From: Mucilaginibacter sp.
GTDB taxonomy: Bacteria > Bacteroidota > Bacteroidia > Sphingobacteriales > Sphingobacteriaceae
Length of the DNA: 64,000 nucleotides
Direction of reading: 5' to 3'
NCBI GenBank assembly: GCA_030445275.1
Contig: JAUCSE010000088.1
Coordinates: 1-64,000, forward strand
Below the pieces are notes generated by a model. It was given only the letters and a program-made list of their open reading frames with translations. It ran no database searches and was not told where the DNA came from. Shown here one piece after another: positions 1-9,970 of the stretch. Position 1 is the first letter of the stretch. The number at the start of each line of letters is the position of its first letter. The translations under genes and the position numbers were made by a program.

Positions 1-2
1 TG

Positions 3-350
3 ACAAGTAAAGTTATGTTGACAATGGAGAGCCGTATACATGGAGACATGTACGTACGGTTCGGGGGCGGGTTAGCAGAGACTTACCACCGCAAGGTGGC
101 AAAGCGCTGTTGGCCTAGCCTACTAAAGGAGATTGCGGACGTATCTGGTATAAATAAAAAGCTAACTTTTCATACCGCCAGACATACTTTTGCCACTACT
201 ATTACGCTTACCAATGGAGTACCAATGGAAACTGTGTCAAAAATGCTGGGTCATAAGTCAATAAAACAAACACAGCATTATGCTAAAGTCATTGATGTAA
301 AAATCAGTAAGGATATGAAATTGTTAAAAAGAAAGTTGGAGAAGGTTTAA
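3..350 (+). CDS. Tyrosine recombinase/site-specific integrase, C-terminal catalytic part (frame open to the window's left edge, so probably 5'-partial)
   Basis: Translation contains HTARHTFATT...MLGHKSIKQTQHYAKV, the box II R-x-x-H / GH / Y signature of tyrosine recombinases; no in-frame stop between the window edge and base 15. Confidence 0.85.
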   Translation, partial: TSKVMLTMESRIHGDMYVRFGGGLAETYHRKVAKRCWPSLLKEIADVSGINKKLTFHTARHTFATTITLTNGVPMETVSKMLGHKSIKQTQHYAKVIDVKISKDMKLLKRKLEKV

Positions 351-388
351 GTCTATTATTAATACATTTTTCGTAATAGCTCATTTCC

Positions 389-423
389 AAAAAAGGAAAG
401 TGCGTTGTTGCACTTTCCTTTTT
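389..423. terminator. Rho-independent bidirectional terminator hairpin
   Basis: Perfect 14-bp stem AAAAAGGAAAGTGC-gttgtt-GCACTTTCCTTTTT just after the recombinase stop. Confidence 0.8.
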
Positions 424-648
424 GTATAAAGCCGATGGACTGGGTAGCTCTAACTACACCAGAAAGTAATCATTTATTATCTTGAGGTAATCCCGTTAAT
501 AATATAAATATATATGGCATGGTTAGGTTACAACCAGGACAACAGCGAAATGCAGCGTTAATCGCTGGCAGCCTGGATAACAAACGCTAGTAGTATTATC
601 CCTGGTCTAGTCGATAGTTATATCCACGATAAAGGCTACCTTACTTAA

Positions 649-1905
649 TCACGAAGTCCAGCTAAAAGAAAATGTGTGGCGATGATCAATTAAGCAATAA
701 CTGACCATTATTTGAGATTGTTCACAGATCTGTTTGATGATCGCAAGGCCCAGACCATTGTGCACACTATGCTGCTGATGTTTATAAAACCTGGTATAAA
801 TTCTTTCCGGGTCTATCGCGGCATCACCACCAGTATTCCTGACAACCAGTTCCCCTTGTTTGAGGTAAATATCTATCACGCCATCGTGAATATTATGCCG
901 GCTCGCATTACTCAATACATTATTTAGCAAAATATCCAGTAAATCAGGATGGATACGAATCAGGGCTTTTTCAGAACAATAGCTAACCGCAATCTGTTTC
1001 TCCAGCCAGAACTCTTCCAGCTGAATAATTTTATCTGTAACCTTTTCTTCGACATCGATCACGATGGTGTCGTTAAATTGGTTGTTTTCATTTTTGGAAA
1101 GCAGTAAAAGTGATTGCCCGAGATTAGTCAGCCTTCTAACCGACTGGTAAGCGCTTTCCATGGCCTGGCTTTGCTGTTCCGTTAAATTATCACCCTGCAC
1201 GATCGTATCCAGCTTGGAGCGGATAATACTGATGGGGGTCTGCATTTCATGGGACGCGTTCTCTGTAAATTCCTTCAGGACTATAAATTCCTTTTCTGCC
1301 CGGCTGACCATGTTCGCGATGCGCTCATTCATGAAATTAAACTCATCGGTGCCCGTTTCGCTAAAGGAAATGAACTTCCGGCTGCCCAGCTTATAATCCC
1401 GGAGCAGATCCAATACCTGGTAAAAAGGCCGCCAGAGTTTCCTAAATACAAAATGGCTAAGCAGCAGGGTAACGATAATGACCGGTAAAAGGGTGATCGT
1501 CGTGATCAGCATGATGGAACGGGATAAGCCTTGCAAGGCTTCCAATGATTTGGAAATCGTTATTAAATAGTACTGAGCCTTCTTATTATAAATATAATAC
1601 AAGGTTCTGTACTTACTGTTATCCTTATCGTCCGGATCATACCGTTCAGTGGTTTCAATATAAGGGGGGATTATGGTTTTCTGTTGCCGGTACGTGATCA
1701 GCCAGTCATCCGTCAGGCCGGCCTGTGGGAAGTAACCGTTTTTATGCGTATACAAGGCAATCTTTTGCGCCTGCTCATGCAGACTGTCGTCAAAATCAGC
1801 AATGAGCAGGTGATCGATCCAAAAATAACAGCCGATGCCGGAGAGAATAAAGATACCCAGAATGATGGGAAGGCTGATCCGGTTGTAACGCGTAAACAGT
1901 TTCAT
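649..1905 (-). CDS. Sensor histidine kinase (two TM, HAMP-like, HisKA, HATPase)
   Basis: H-box ENASHEMQTPISIIRSKL, N-box NVLSNASRHN, GLGLAIIKQI; directly downstream of an OmpR-type regulator. Confidence 0.93.
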   Translation of the reverse strand: MKLFTRYNRISLPIILGIFILSGIGCYFWIDHLLIADFDDSLHEQAQKIALYTHKNGYFPQAGLTDDWLITYRQQKTIIPPYIETTERYDPDDKDNSKYRTLYYIYNKKAQYYLITISKSLEALQGLSRSIMLITTITLLPVIIVTLLLSHFVFRKLWRPFYQVLDLLRDYKLGSRKFISFSETGTDEFNFMNERIANMVSRAEKEFIVLKEFTENASHEMQTPISIIRSKLDTIVQGDNLTEQQSQAMESAYQSVRRLTNLGQSLLLLSKNENNQFNDTIVIDVEEKVTDKIIQLEEFWLEKQIAVSYCSEKALIRIHPDLLDILLNNVLSNASRHNIHDGVIDIYLKQGELVVRNTGGDAAIDPERIYTRFYKHQQHSVHNGLGLAIIKQICEQSQIMVSYCLIDHRHTFSFSWTS

Positions 1906-1918
1906 ACAAAGGGTGTCA

Positions 1919-2596
1919 TTAATGAATCACAAATTTATATCCCATCCCGTAAGCTACCTTGATATAATCCGGGCAACCTGCCTGAACAAGCTTTTTGCGA
2001 AGATTTTTGATATGCGCATAGATAAAATCATAGCTGTCGGCCATTTCAATATAACTTCCCCATAAATGTTCTACGATAGCTTCTTTGGTCACCACCTTAT
2101 TTTTATTGCCTATAAAATAAAGCAATAAGTCATATTCTTTTCGGGTCAAAGGGACTTCCTCGTCTTTTAGTTTTAAGGATTTTTTGGAAATATCTAATAC
2201 CAGGCGATCCAGCACAATCTTATTTTTGCCGCCAAATGACCTTCTGCGGATAATTGCAGCCACCCTGGCTCCCAGTTCAGACAAATGGAATGGTTTGGCC
2301 AAATAATCATCAGCACCCGTCTCCAGTCCCTGGATCTTATCATCGAGCGAATTGCGCGCACTGATGATCATGACACCGTCGGCTTTATCCATTTCCCTCA
2401 ACGCTTTCAAAATATCCAGTCCGTTCCCATTCGGAAGGTTAATGTCCAGCAGAATACAGACATATTCGTTCAGGTGTATCTTTTCCATTGCCGAATGATA
2501 GTCTGCAGTGGTATCACATAGAAATTCCTCATCCCTAAAATATGCACTAATACTTTCAGAGATTTCTTTTTCGTCCTCAACAATCAGTAGCTTCAT
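1919..2596 (-). CDS. OmpR/PhoB-family response regulator (ATG at 2596; ORF opens at a TTG at 2614)
   Basis: MKLLIVEDEKEI...ILLDINLPNGNGLDIL receiver domain plus C-terminal winged helix LTRKEYDLLLYF..VVTKEAIVEHLWG. Confidence 0.95.
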   Translation of the reverse strand: MKLLIVEDEKEISESISAYFRDEEFLCDTTADYHSAMEKIHLNEYVCILLDINLPNGNGLDILKALREMDKADGVMIISARNSLDDKIQGLETGADDYLAKPFHLSELGARVAAIIRRRSFGGKNKIVLDRLVLDISKKSLKLKDEEVPLTRKEYDLLLYFIGNKNKVVTKEAIVEHLWGSYIEMADSYDFIYAHIKNLRKKLVQAGCPDYIKVAYGMGYKFVIH

Positions 2597-2808
2597 ATTT
2601 TCCCTTTTAGACAAAGGAACATTCGGAATCTGTTTTATTTCTGGAATTCAGGCAATGAAAAGTAATCAGGTGACTTAATCAGTTTCCATATAGACGGCGA
2701 ACGGCTTAATTCGTACAAAATCAAGCTGGCTCTTCCCCGGTGAATTCAACATTCAAAATTAATTCAGGTTTGTATCCGAATTTCGGCCACATATCTAACT
2801 ATGGTTTT

Positions 2809-5271
2809 ATGTATCGCATATTTATAACTTTTTTACTCCTGCTTAACTTCATGGGATCATTTGCGCAAACAAATGCAGGTAAAGGCAAAATTACCGGTAA
2901 AGTCACTGACGCCGTATCAAAAGCTCGGGTAGATTTTGCAACGGTTAGTATCTTCAAGACCGGCGCCACCAGCCCCTTTAATGGGATCAGTACTGATCAG
3001 AAGGGGAATTTCAAGGTAGATAATCTGCCGGCAGGAGAATACCAGGTAAGAGTGGAATTCCTGGGTTATCAATCCAAGCGCATTGATCATGTAACCATCA
3101 GCAGTACCTCACTAACTGCATCTTTAGGAAATATCCTTTTGTCGCCTGTTCAGAACCAGTTGCAGGGTGTCACCATAAGCGCAAAGGCTCCTGTAGTAGA
3201 AAATAAAATTGATAAACTGGTTTATAACGCCGCCAATGACCTTACCGCACAGGGAGGCGTTGCCCTGGATGTTCTAAAAAAAGTACCGATGGTCAGTGTC
3301 GATGTCGATGGTAACGTGGAACTGCAGGGAAATGCGAATGTACGTTTTTTAATCAACGGAAAGCCTTCCAGTATATTCGGTGCCAGCCTGGCAGATGCAC
3401 TACAGTCTATTCCCGCCAGTCAGATTAAAAGTATTGAAGTTATTACCAGTCCCGGGGCAAAGTATGATGCCGCGGGAACCGGCGGGATCATCAACATCGT
3501 ATTGAAAGACAGCAAAATACAGGGAATTAATGGAAGCGTAAATCTATCTGCAGGTACGCGCCTGGAAAACGGCTCATTCAATCTGAACGCCCGCAAAGGT
3601 AAATTGGGGGTTGGCTTATTTTTCAGCGGCAACGAGCAGTTAAATACGACAACAAAAAACACCACTGACCGCTTCTCATACAATAACAACAGGGATACGA
3701 TCAGCCGTCTGTTTCAACAGGGCAGCAGCCCTTTTACACGAAGCAGCTACCAGTCCGGATTGAACTTTAACTGGAGCATCACCAAGGATGATGAATTGAC
3801 AGCAACAGTAGGCTTCAATCATTTTGGCAACCATGGAACTGGAATGACCAATCAGGACCAGCAATCCTTCTTATCCACCGGTAGTATATTATCCGATATC
3901 CAGAGCATCAGGAATTCTGCCAGCAGGTTCAGCGCCAACACGACGGACTGGAGCATGGCTTATAAAAAGACCTTTAAAAAAGAGGGTCAGGAACTTGATG
4001 TTTTATACAGCTCCAGCTACGGAAAAAACACAGTGGATGCGTCGCAGGTCTCTGATTATCTCACCGGAGGTTATCCTTCTCCGGGTCTGCGGAGTCACAA
4101 CCCCGGTAAAGATCATGAAACAGACATCTCCATGGACTATACCCAACCGGTAAGCAAAGGATTTACGGTTGAGGCAGGTGCCAAATTAGTTTTGGAGAAC
4201 CTGAACAACAGCGTGGTTACGGATACATTGCTCCATGATGGCACTTATGTATCGAATCCCGGTCAGACCTATAGTTTTACCTACAAACGCAATATCTATG
4301 CGGCTTATCTTTCCACGTCCTTTTCCTTATTCCATGATTTCCTCAATGGCAAAGCAGGCCTGCGTTATGAACGAACCAATACCACCGCTGATTTTTCTGG
4401 AACCAATATTCCCGGTTATAACACCTTTGCACCATCCTTTATGGTACAGCATAAGCTGGATGAAACGCAATCCATTAAATTTGCTTACAGCTACCGCATA
4501 GAAAGACCCGACTACGGTGATTTGAATCCTTTTTTAAACGTCAGTGATCCGCACAACATCAGTACGGGCAACCCTTTATTGAAGCCGGAGATCGGCCACA
4601 ACTTTGAACTGGGCTATAACAAAACCTTCAAAAATGGCGGAAACATTTATTTTTCCGGTTTTTACCGCCGCAATACGGATGACATACAATCATTTACAAC
4701 TTATTATAAGGTGTACAGCGTCAACGGAACAAATTACTCGGATGTATCCCTTACGCAGCGGTATAATATCGGCTCACAAACAGGTATAGGCGCCAATATC
4801 TTCGGTTCGGTACCCGTGACGGAACACCTGAACCTGCGTTCAAACATACAGCTGGGGGAAAGAACGAACAGCACACCCGGCCTGGCTAGTGTAAGCGGAT
4901 TTGCCTATCGCCTAAACTTAAATGCCACTTATCAGTTTCCCAATAACCTGTTAGCCGAGGTATTCGGTAATTACAATTCATCACAAAAGAATATCCAGGG
5001 AACACGGCCTGCATTCGCATTTTACAACCTGGCGATACGAAAGCAATTCCTGAATAAAAATGCCAGTATCGGCTTAACTGCTGCTAATCCTTTTAACAGC
5101 TATGTCAATCAGCGCTCCACCGCGTTTGGCCCCAATTTTAACCAGTCAAATTTAAGACAGATCCCTTTTCGCTCCTTTGGTATTACCTTAAGCTATAAAT
5201 TTGGCAAGCTGGAGTTTAAAAAGAATGAAAAAGAAGAAAATAATGTTCCGCAGCAACCAACTGAAAATTAA
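2809..5271 (+). CDS. Outer-membrane beta-barrel / TonB-dependent receptor with carboxypeptidase-regulatory-like N-terminal domain
   Basis: Signal peptide MYRIFITFLLLLNFMGSFAQ; CarboxypepD_reg-like repeat (GKVTDAVSKARVDFATVSIF..GNFKVDNLPAGEYQVRVEFLGYQ), plug, barrel C-terminus. ORF opens at GTG 2740; ATG 2809 fits the signal peptide better. Confidence 0.9.
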   Translation: MYRIFITFLLLLNFMGSFAQTNAGKGKITGKVTDAVSKARVDFATVSIFKTGATSPFNGISTDQKGNFKVDNLPAGEYQVRVEFLGYQSKRIDHVTISSTSLTASLGNILLSPVQNQLQGVTISAKAPVVENKIDKLVYNAANDLTAQGGVALDVLKKVPMVSVDVDGNVELQGNANVRFLINGKPSSIFGASLADALQSIPASQIKSIEVITSPGAKYDAAGTGGIINIVLKDSKIQGINGSVNLSAGTRLENGSFNLNARKGKLGVGLFFSGNEQLNTTTKNTTDRFSYNNNRDTISRLFQQGSSPFTRSSYQSGLNFNWSITKDDELTATVGFNHFGNHGTGMTNQDQQSFLSTGSILSDIQSIRNSASRFSANTTDWSMAYKKTFKKEGQELDVLYSSSYGKNTVDASQVSDYLTGGYPSPGLRSHNPGKDHETDISMDYTQPVSKGFTVEAGAKLVLENLNNSVVTDTLLHDGTYVSNPGQTYSFTYKRNIYAAYLSTSFSLFHDFLNGKAGLRYERTNTTADFSGTNIPGYNTFAPSFMVQHKLDETQSIKFAYSYRIERPDYGDLNPFLNVSDPHNISTGNPLLKPEIGHNFELGYNKTFKNGGNIYFSGFYRRNTDDIQSFTTYYKVYSVNGTNYSDVSLTQRYNIGSQTGIGANIFGSVPVTEHLNLRSNIQLGERTNSTPGLASVSGFAYRLNLNATYQFPNNLLAEVFGNYNSSQKNIQGTRPAFAFYNLAIRKQFLNKNASIGLTAANPFNSYVNQRSTAFGPNFNQSNLRQIPFRSFGITLSYKFGKLEFKKNEKEENNVPQQPTEN

Positions 5272-5582
5272 GAAAAAGATAAATGCTATTATTTTAAATA
5301 TACTAACTGAAGCTCCGTGTTGATTGACCACAATATTTGTGCTTACTGACGAAGAATAAAATGAAAAATATTTTCTGTACAAACGGATAGAGGAATAGCC
5401 GGTTATTAAAATGATTATGGCAGTGATACCCAACGGAAAACGCTGACAGCAAAAGAATAATATAAGAATAATGTGGCACATGCGAATATCATTTTCCTGC
5501 ACCCGGCTGAATATTCAGATTTTTAACATTCTCGATCCTTTAGATCTTCATTTTGCGAAGAATTGAACATGGTCAGCAAGTG

Positions 5583-5607
5583 TGGTTTTAGGCATAAACT
5601 AAAACCA
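5583..5607. terminator. Possible hairpin between convergent genes
   Basis: TGGTTTTAG-gcataaa-CTAAAACCA 9-bp stem between convergent 2809..5271(+) and 5639..6754(-); no clear T tract. Confidence 0.35.
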
Positions 5608-5638
5608 TACTCGTTGACCTCGTCATCAATTTATTTTC

Positions 5639-6754
5639 TTATCTGGTGGCCATTCTCAAGGGCGTCCCGAGCCTTATTTCGTCAGTCGCATTGGCAACTA
5701 ACACATCACCTGCTTTGAGCGCGCCGGTTACGGTAATGGTGTTTCCATCTTCCAAACCTTTCTTAACATCTACCCAAACAGCTTTATGATTAACAATACT
5801 GATCACAAAAACTCTTTCAGCATTCGTTACCAATGCCGTACGCGGAATAACAAAACCATGCTGATCTCCCTTAACCTGTAGGGAAATATCAGCATACATT
5901 TGCGGTAACAGTACGTGATCTTTGTTATCGACATCCATTTCCACTTGTTCGGTGCGGGTTTGAGGGTCAATACCGCCGGCCATTCTGCTGATGTGTGCTA
6001 CAAACTTTTGGCCGGGCAATGCCCTTACCGAAAAACCTACCGTATCCCGGTTATTCAGGTAACCGGTATATCCCTCGGTAATATTCATGGTCAACCTCAA
6101 TCTGTTTTGATCCTGTAGCACCAGCAATGGTTTGCCAGAGCTTTTATCGCCAGGCCCCACATAGGCACCTGGCGAAACGTTCCTGACGGTAATTACCCCG
6201 TCGAAAGGCGCTTTTATACTTAAATAATTAAGCAGGTCAGCCGCTTGCCTGAAGCTTGATTGCGATGCTTTCCATTGTGCACTATCCGCACTTGCTTTGG
6301 CAAGAGCAAGATCCAGATCATTAGGAGATATGGTACCCGGGATTTTACTGGTGCGGTTTAAACGTTCATAATTCGCCTTACTCCCTTTGTACGTTGCCAG
6401 TTTAGTGTTCATATCTGCCTGTGCCTGGTTATACTGGGATATCATTTCTGGTGCCTCCAGGTTAACCAGCAGCTGCCCTTTTTTCACACGTGTGCCTATA
6501 TCTACATTTATACTTTTTACATAACTGTTTTCCTTGGCATACAATTCTACGTTATTGTAGGGCACCAGTTGTCCAGGCACAGTTAATGGTGCACTGATCT
6601 GCCCGGTTGTCAATACGAATGATTGCACATCCACAGCCGCATTAACTGCTACTTTTCGATGGTTATTATTATTACTACTGCAGGAGGCAGTAATAAACCC
6701 TAAAATCAAAAGGCCTAAATACACCTTTATATTGTTTTTTTTTATCGTTTTCAT
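5639..6754 (-). CDS. RND efflux periplasmic adaptor (MFP) lipoprotein
   Basis: Lipobox LGFITASCSS; ELYAKENSYVKSINVDIGTRVKKGQLLVNLEAPE barrel-sandwich motif; upstream of permease and TolC genes in the same operon. Confidence 0.93.
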   Translation of the reverse strand: MKTIKKNNIKVYLGLLILGFITASCSSNNNNHRKVAVNAAVDVQSFVLTTGQISAPLTVPGQLVPYNNVELYAKENSYVKSINVDIGTRVKKGQLLVNLEAPEMISQYNQAQADMNTKLATYKGSKANYERLNRTSKIPGTISPNDLDLALAKASADSAQWKASQSSFRQAADLLNYLSIKAPFDGVITVRNVSPGAYVGPGDKSSGKPLLVLQDQNRLRLTMNITEGYTGYLNNRDTVGFSVRALPGQKFVAHISRMAGGIDPQTRTEQVEMDVDNKDHVLLPQMYADISLQVKGDQHGFVIPRTALVTNAERVFVISIVNHKAVWVDVKKGLEDGNTITVTGALKAGDVLVANATDEIRLGTPLRMATR

Positions 6755-6790
6755 TTGAATTATCTTGTTAATATTATTTAGACAATCTGG

Positions 6791-9700
6791 TTAATTATTA
6801 GCAGCCCCCACCTTATCGTAGCTGATGCTCCGTTCATCATCCGGATCCATGGATACGGAGGTAACAGCTGATCTTTTCTGCACTATGGAGAAGATCAAAG
6901 GCAGGATGAGCAAAGAGGCGATTGTTGAGGCGATCAATCCTCCGATCACAGCACGGCCCAAGGGGGCAGTTTGCCCCCCGGATTCGCCAATACCGGAAGC
7001 CATGGGTATCATCCCTACTGCCATGGCAATACTGGTCATCAAAATGGGCCTTAACCTTAATCCTGCCGCCTTAATTGCCGATTGCATAGAATCCTTATTT
7101 TCCAGCCGGATATGCTCGGCATTGGTCACCAGCAAAATAGCATTGGCTACGGAAACCCCTACCGACATAATGATGCCCATATAGGACTGAAGGTTTAATG
7201 TGGAATCGGTGATCCATAACAGGATCATTGACCCGGCCAGCACCGAGGGAATGGTAGTAACCACCACAAACGCAAGCTTAAACGACTGATAATTGGCCGC
7301 CAGCATTAGTAATAAAACAATGATGGTGATCAATAAGCCAGACTGCAGACTGCTCATCGTTTCATCCAGCAAGCTGGTCAATCCCCGTTTTTCCACCTTG
7401 ATCCCGACCGGCGGGTGCCCGGCATCTTGAATGACCTGATCAACCGCTTTGGAGGCTTTACCCAAATCAACTTTATTAATATTGGCACCAATGGATAAAA
7501 AGCGAACAGCGCCTTTTCTATCATACTGCTCTACCATGGTACTCACTTTTAGAGTCGCGACATCACCCAATGTTGGGGTCTGTTGCCCTTTTAAAAGCGG
7601 TATCGATGCGATATCAGCAAGTCCCTTCATATCATATTCCGGGATCTGTACCTGCACATTATAACTGGTGGCATTATTTTGGTCAAGCCATAATACTTTT
7701 TGTGTAAAGCGGCTAGATGAAGTAGCGTCTGTTATGGAACTGGCCACATTGCTCATGGTTAAACCCAACTGTTTGACTTTCTGACGGTCAATCGTAATAC
7801 TGATAGATGGATAATTCAGGCTCTCTTTCTGTTGAACATCTCTTAAAAACGGAACTTTTTTTAATCCCGCAATGATCTTGTTCGCATAAGCCTGGCTCTG
7901 ATCCAGGTTTTTACCGGTTACTGCAACCTCTATAGGGGTTGTGGAACCCTGGCTCATGATCTTATCCGTAAGGTCGATAGGCTCAAAGGTAACCTGCACC
8001 TCGGGCATTACCTGATGCAGACGCTGGCGGATCTTTTCTTCGAGCCCGTCTAGGTCTGTTTTATAGTCCGGGTTCAAAGCAATCTGCATAATGGCCTGGT
8101 CAGATCCGCTCATAAAAAAGATAATGGGGATAGTTGGATAGGTAGATGGATGCGAACCGGCAAAAGAAGAGATGATCTCGATATTTTGCTTGCCACCAAC
8201 CAGGTCGTATATGTTTTGCTGTGCCTTTAGCATATATGCCTCCGTATTTTCGAGTCGGGTACCCACAGGTGCTTTTATCCTCAGCTGAAACTGACCGCTA
8301 TTTACTTTAGGCAAAATATCCGTTCCCAGGTTCATTAAACCGATAGCTACTATACCGAACGAAACAATTACATACAGCATAATAACGAGGTTTTTCCTGT
8401 TCATTATCCGAGTCAAAAAGTTCAGGAAATAGGTTTCAAATTTTTCAAAACGGTTAACCTGATGTTCTTTTTTATCGGGCTGATGATCTTTCAGCAACCA
8501 GTTGGACAAAACAGGAACAAAAGTTTGCGAAAGCAAAAAAGCCGCGATCATCGAGAAGCCAACAGCAAGTGATAGGGGCATAAACATACCCCTGGGAATA
8601 CCGGTCATGAAAAATGCCGGAACAAACACAGCCAGAATACTCAATAATATCAGCAGCTTTGGCAAGGCAATTTCCTGACAGGCATCCGCAATAGCACGCG
8701 CCTTGGTTTTCCCCATTTCCTGGTGCCGGTGAATATTCTCAATCGTAACCGTTGACTCATCAACCAAAATCCCGATAGCCAATGCCAGGCCGCCCAGCGT
8801 CATGATATTGATCGTTTGCCCAAATAACTTCAGCAGCAATCCGCCAATGATAATAGATACCGGGATATTGACAATTACAATAACTGCGCTTCGCCAGTCA
8901 CCCAGGAACAACAGCACCATAATACCTGTTAAGATGGCACCGATCACCCCTTCACTGATCAAACTCTTAACAGAATTGATCACATAAACAGATTGGTCAA
9001 ACTCAAATTTGAGCTTCACATCCGGAGGCAAAAGACTTTGCATATAGGGCAGTTGTTTTTTGAGCCCCTGCACAACCGACCAGGTAGATGCTGATGCATT
9101 TTTGATGACCGGCATATAAATGGCTCTTTTGCCATCTATATAGGCATAACCGGTAGTGATATCGGCACCGTCACTCACCTTAGCGATATCCTTTAAAAAC
9201 AGGGTCGCACCGTTTTGATAACGTAAAGGAATATTTTCGAAATCCTTAACCTTAGCTATAACCGTATTGGCCGGGGTAAGATACATAGTGGTGCCGATGC
9301 GTACATTACCAGCCGGTGAGATCTGGTTATTATCCTGAACCGCAGCCGTTATTTCCTGCGGGGTCAGGTTATGGCTCCGCATTAAAGCAGGGTCGACATC
9401 AATCACTACGGTCCGGGCATTACCGCCTACCGGTGGTGGTGATGAAAGTCCGGGCACGCTGGAAAAGGTAGGCCTCACCAATGTGGAGGCCAGATCCTGC
9501 AGCTCGTTATTATTGCGTTTGTCGCTACTGAGTGTAAGCTGGCCGACCGGCAGACTGGATGCATCAAAACGCAGGATGATGGGTGGTGGCGTACCATCAG
9601 GCATGGACGCGAATGCCCGGTTGGTTAAAGAGGTAACCTCGGCAGCAGCCTGGGCCATGTTGGTGCCATCATAAAAAGATAACTTAAGCAGGCTTAGCCC

Positions 9701-9958
9701 CTGCACATTATTCGCTTCAACACTTTTAATGCCGCTGATATAAAGATAAAGTCCCTGATAATTGGAGGAGATAAAACCCTCCATTTGTTGGGGTGACATA
9801 CCCCCGTATGGCTGGGCCACATAAATGGATGGCAAATTTAAATTCGGAAAAATGTCGATATTTATTTGAGTTAGCGCCGTTATCCCAAACAGGATGAAAC
9901 CGGTGACCACCACAATAATGGTAATGGGTTTTCTTAACGCTGAAGTTATTAAATTCAT
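6791..9958 (-). CDS. RND efflux permease subunit
   Basis: 1055 aa; N-terminal PITIIVVVTGFILFG, TM4 GLALAIGILVDESTVTIENI, duplicated architecture of the AcrB/CusA superfamily. Confidence 0.95.
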   Translation of the reverse strand: MNLITSALRKPITIIVVVTGFILFGITALTQINIDIFPNLNLPSIYVAQPYGGMSPQQMEGFISSNYQGLYLYISGIKSVEANNVQGLSLLKLSFYDGTNMAQAAAEVTSLTNRAFASMPDGTPPPIILRFDASSLPVGQLTLSSDKRNNNELQDLASTLVRPTFSSVPGLSSPPPVGGNARTVVIDVDPALMRSHNLTPQEITAAVQDNNQISPAGNVRIGTTMYLTPANTVIAKVKDFENIPLRYQNGATLFLKDIAKVSDGADITTGYAYIDGKRAIYMPVIKNASASTWSVVQGLKKQLPYMQSLLPPDVKLKFEFDQSVYVINSVKSLISEGVIGAILTGIMVLLFLGDWRSAVIVIVNIPVSIIIGGLLLKLFGQTINIMTLGGLALAIGILVDESTVTIENIHRHQEMGKTKARAIADACQEIALPKLLILLSILAVFVPAFFMTGIPRGMFMPLSLAVGFSMIAAFLLSQTFVPVLSNWLLKDHQPDKKEHQVNRFEKFETYFLNFLTRIMNRKNLVIMLYVIVSFGIVAIGLMNLGTDILPKVNSGQFQLRIKAPVGTRLENTEAYMLKAQQNIYDLVGGKQNIEIISSFAGSHPSTYPTIPIIFFMSGSDQAIMQIALNPDYKTDLDGLEEKIRQRLHQVMPEVQVTFEPIDLTDKIMSQGSTTPIEVAVTGKNLDQSQAYANKIIAGLKKVPFLRDVQQKESLNYPSISITIDRQKVKQLGLTMSNVASSITDATSSSRFTQKVLWLDQNNATSYNVQVQIPEYDMKGLADIASIPLLKGQQTPTLGDVATLKVSTMVEQYDRKGAVRFLSIGANINKVDLGKASKAVDQVIQDAGHPPVGIKVEKRGLTSLLDETMSSLQSGLLITIIVLLLMLAANYQSFKLAFVVVTTIPSVLAGSMILLWITDSTLNLQSYMGIIMSVGVSVANAILLVTNAEHIRLENKDSMQSAIKAAGLRLRPILMTSIAMAVGMIPMASGIGESGGQTAPLGRAVIGGLIASTIASLLILPLIFSIVQKRSAVTSVSMDPDDERSISYDKVGAANN

Positions 9959-9970
9959 AATAAGTATATT

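Noticed and set aside
5188-5502. 104-aa minus-strand ORF after the first TBDR
   Set aside because: Overlaps the TBDR 3' end, strongly biased hydrophobic/Phe composition from A/T-rich intergenic DNA; no domain or RBS support.
6825-7184. 119-aa ORF antisense to the RND permease
   Set aside because: Mirror of conserved transmembrane helices; not an independent gene. The same applies to the plus-strand ORFs within 31919..35083.
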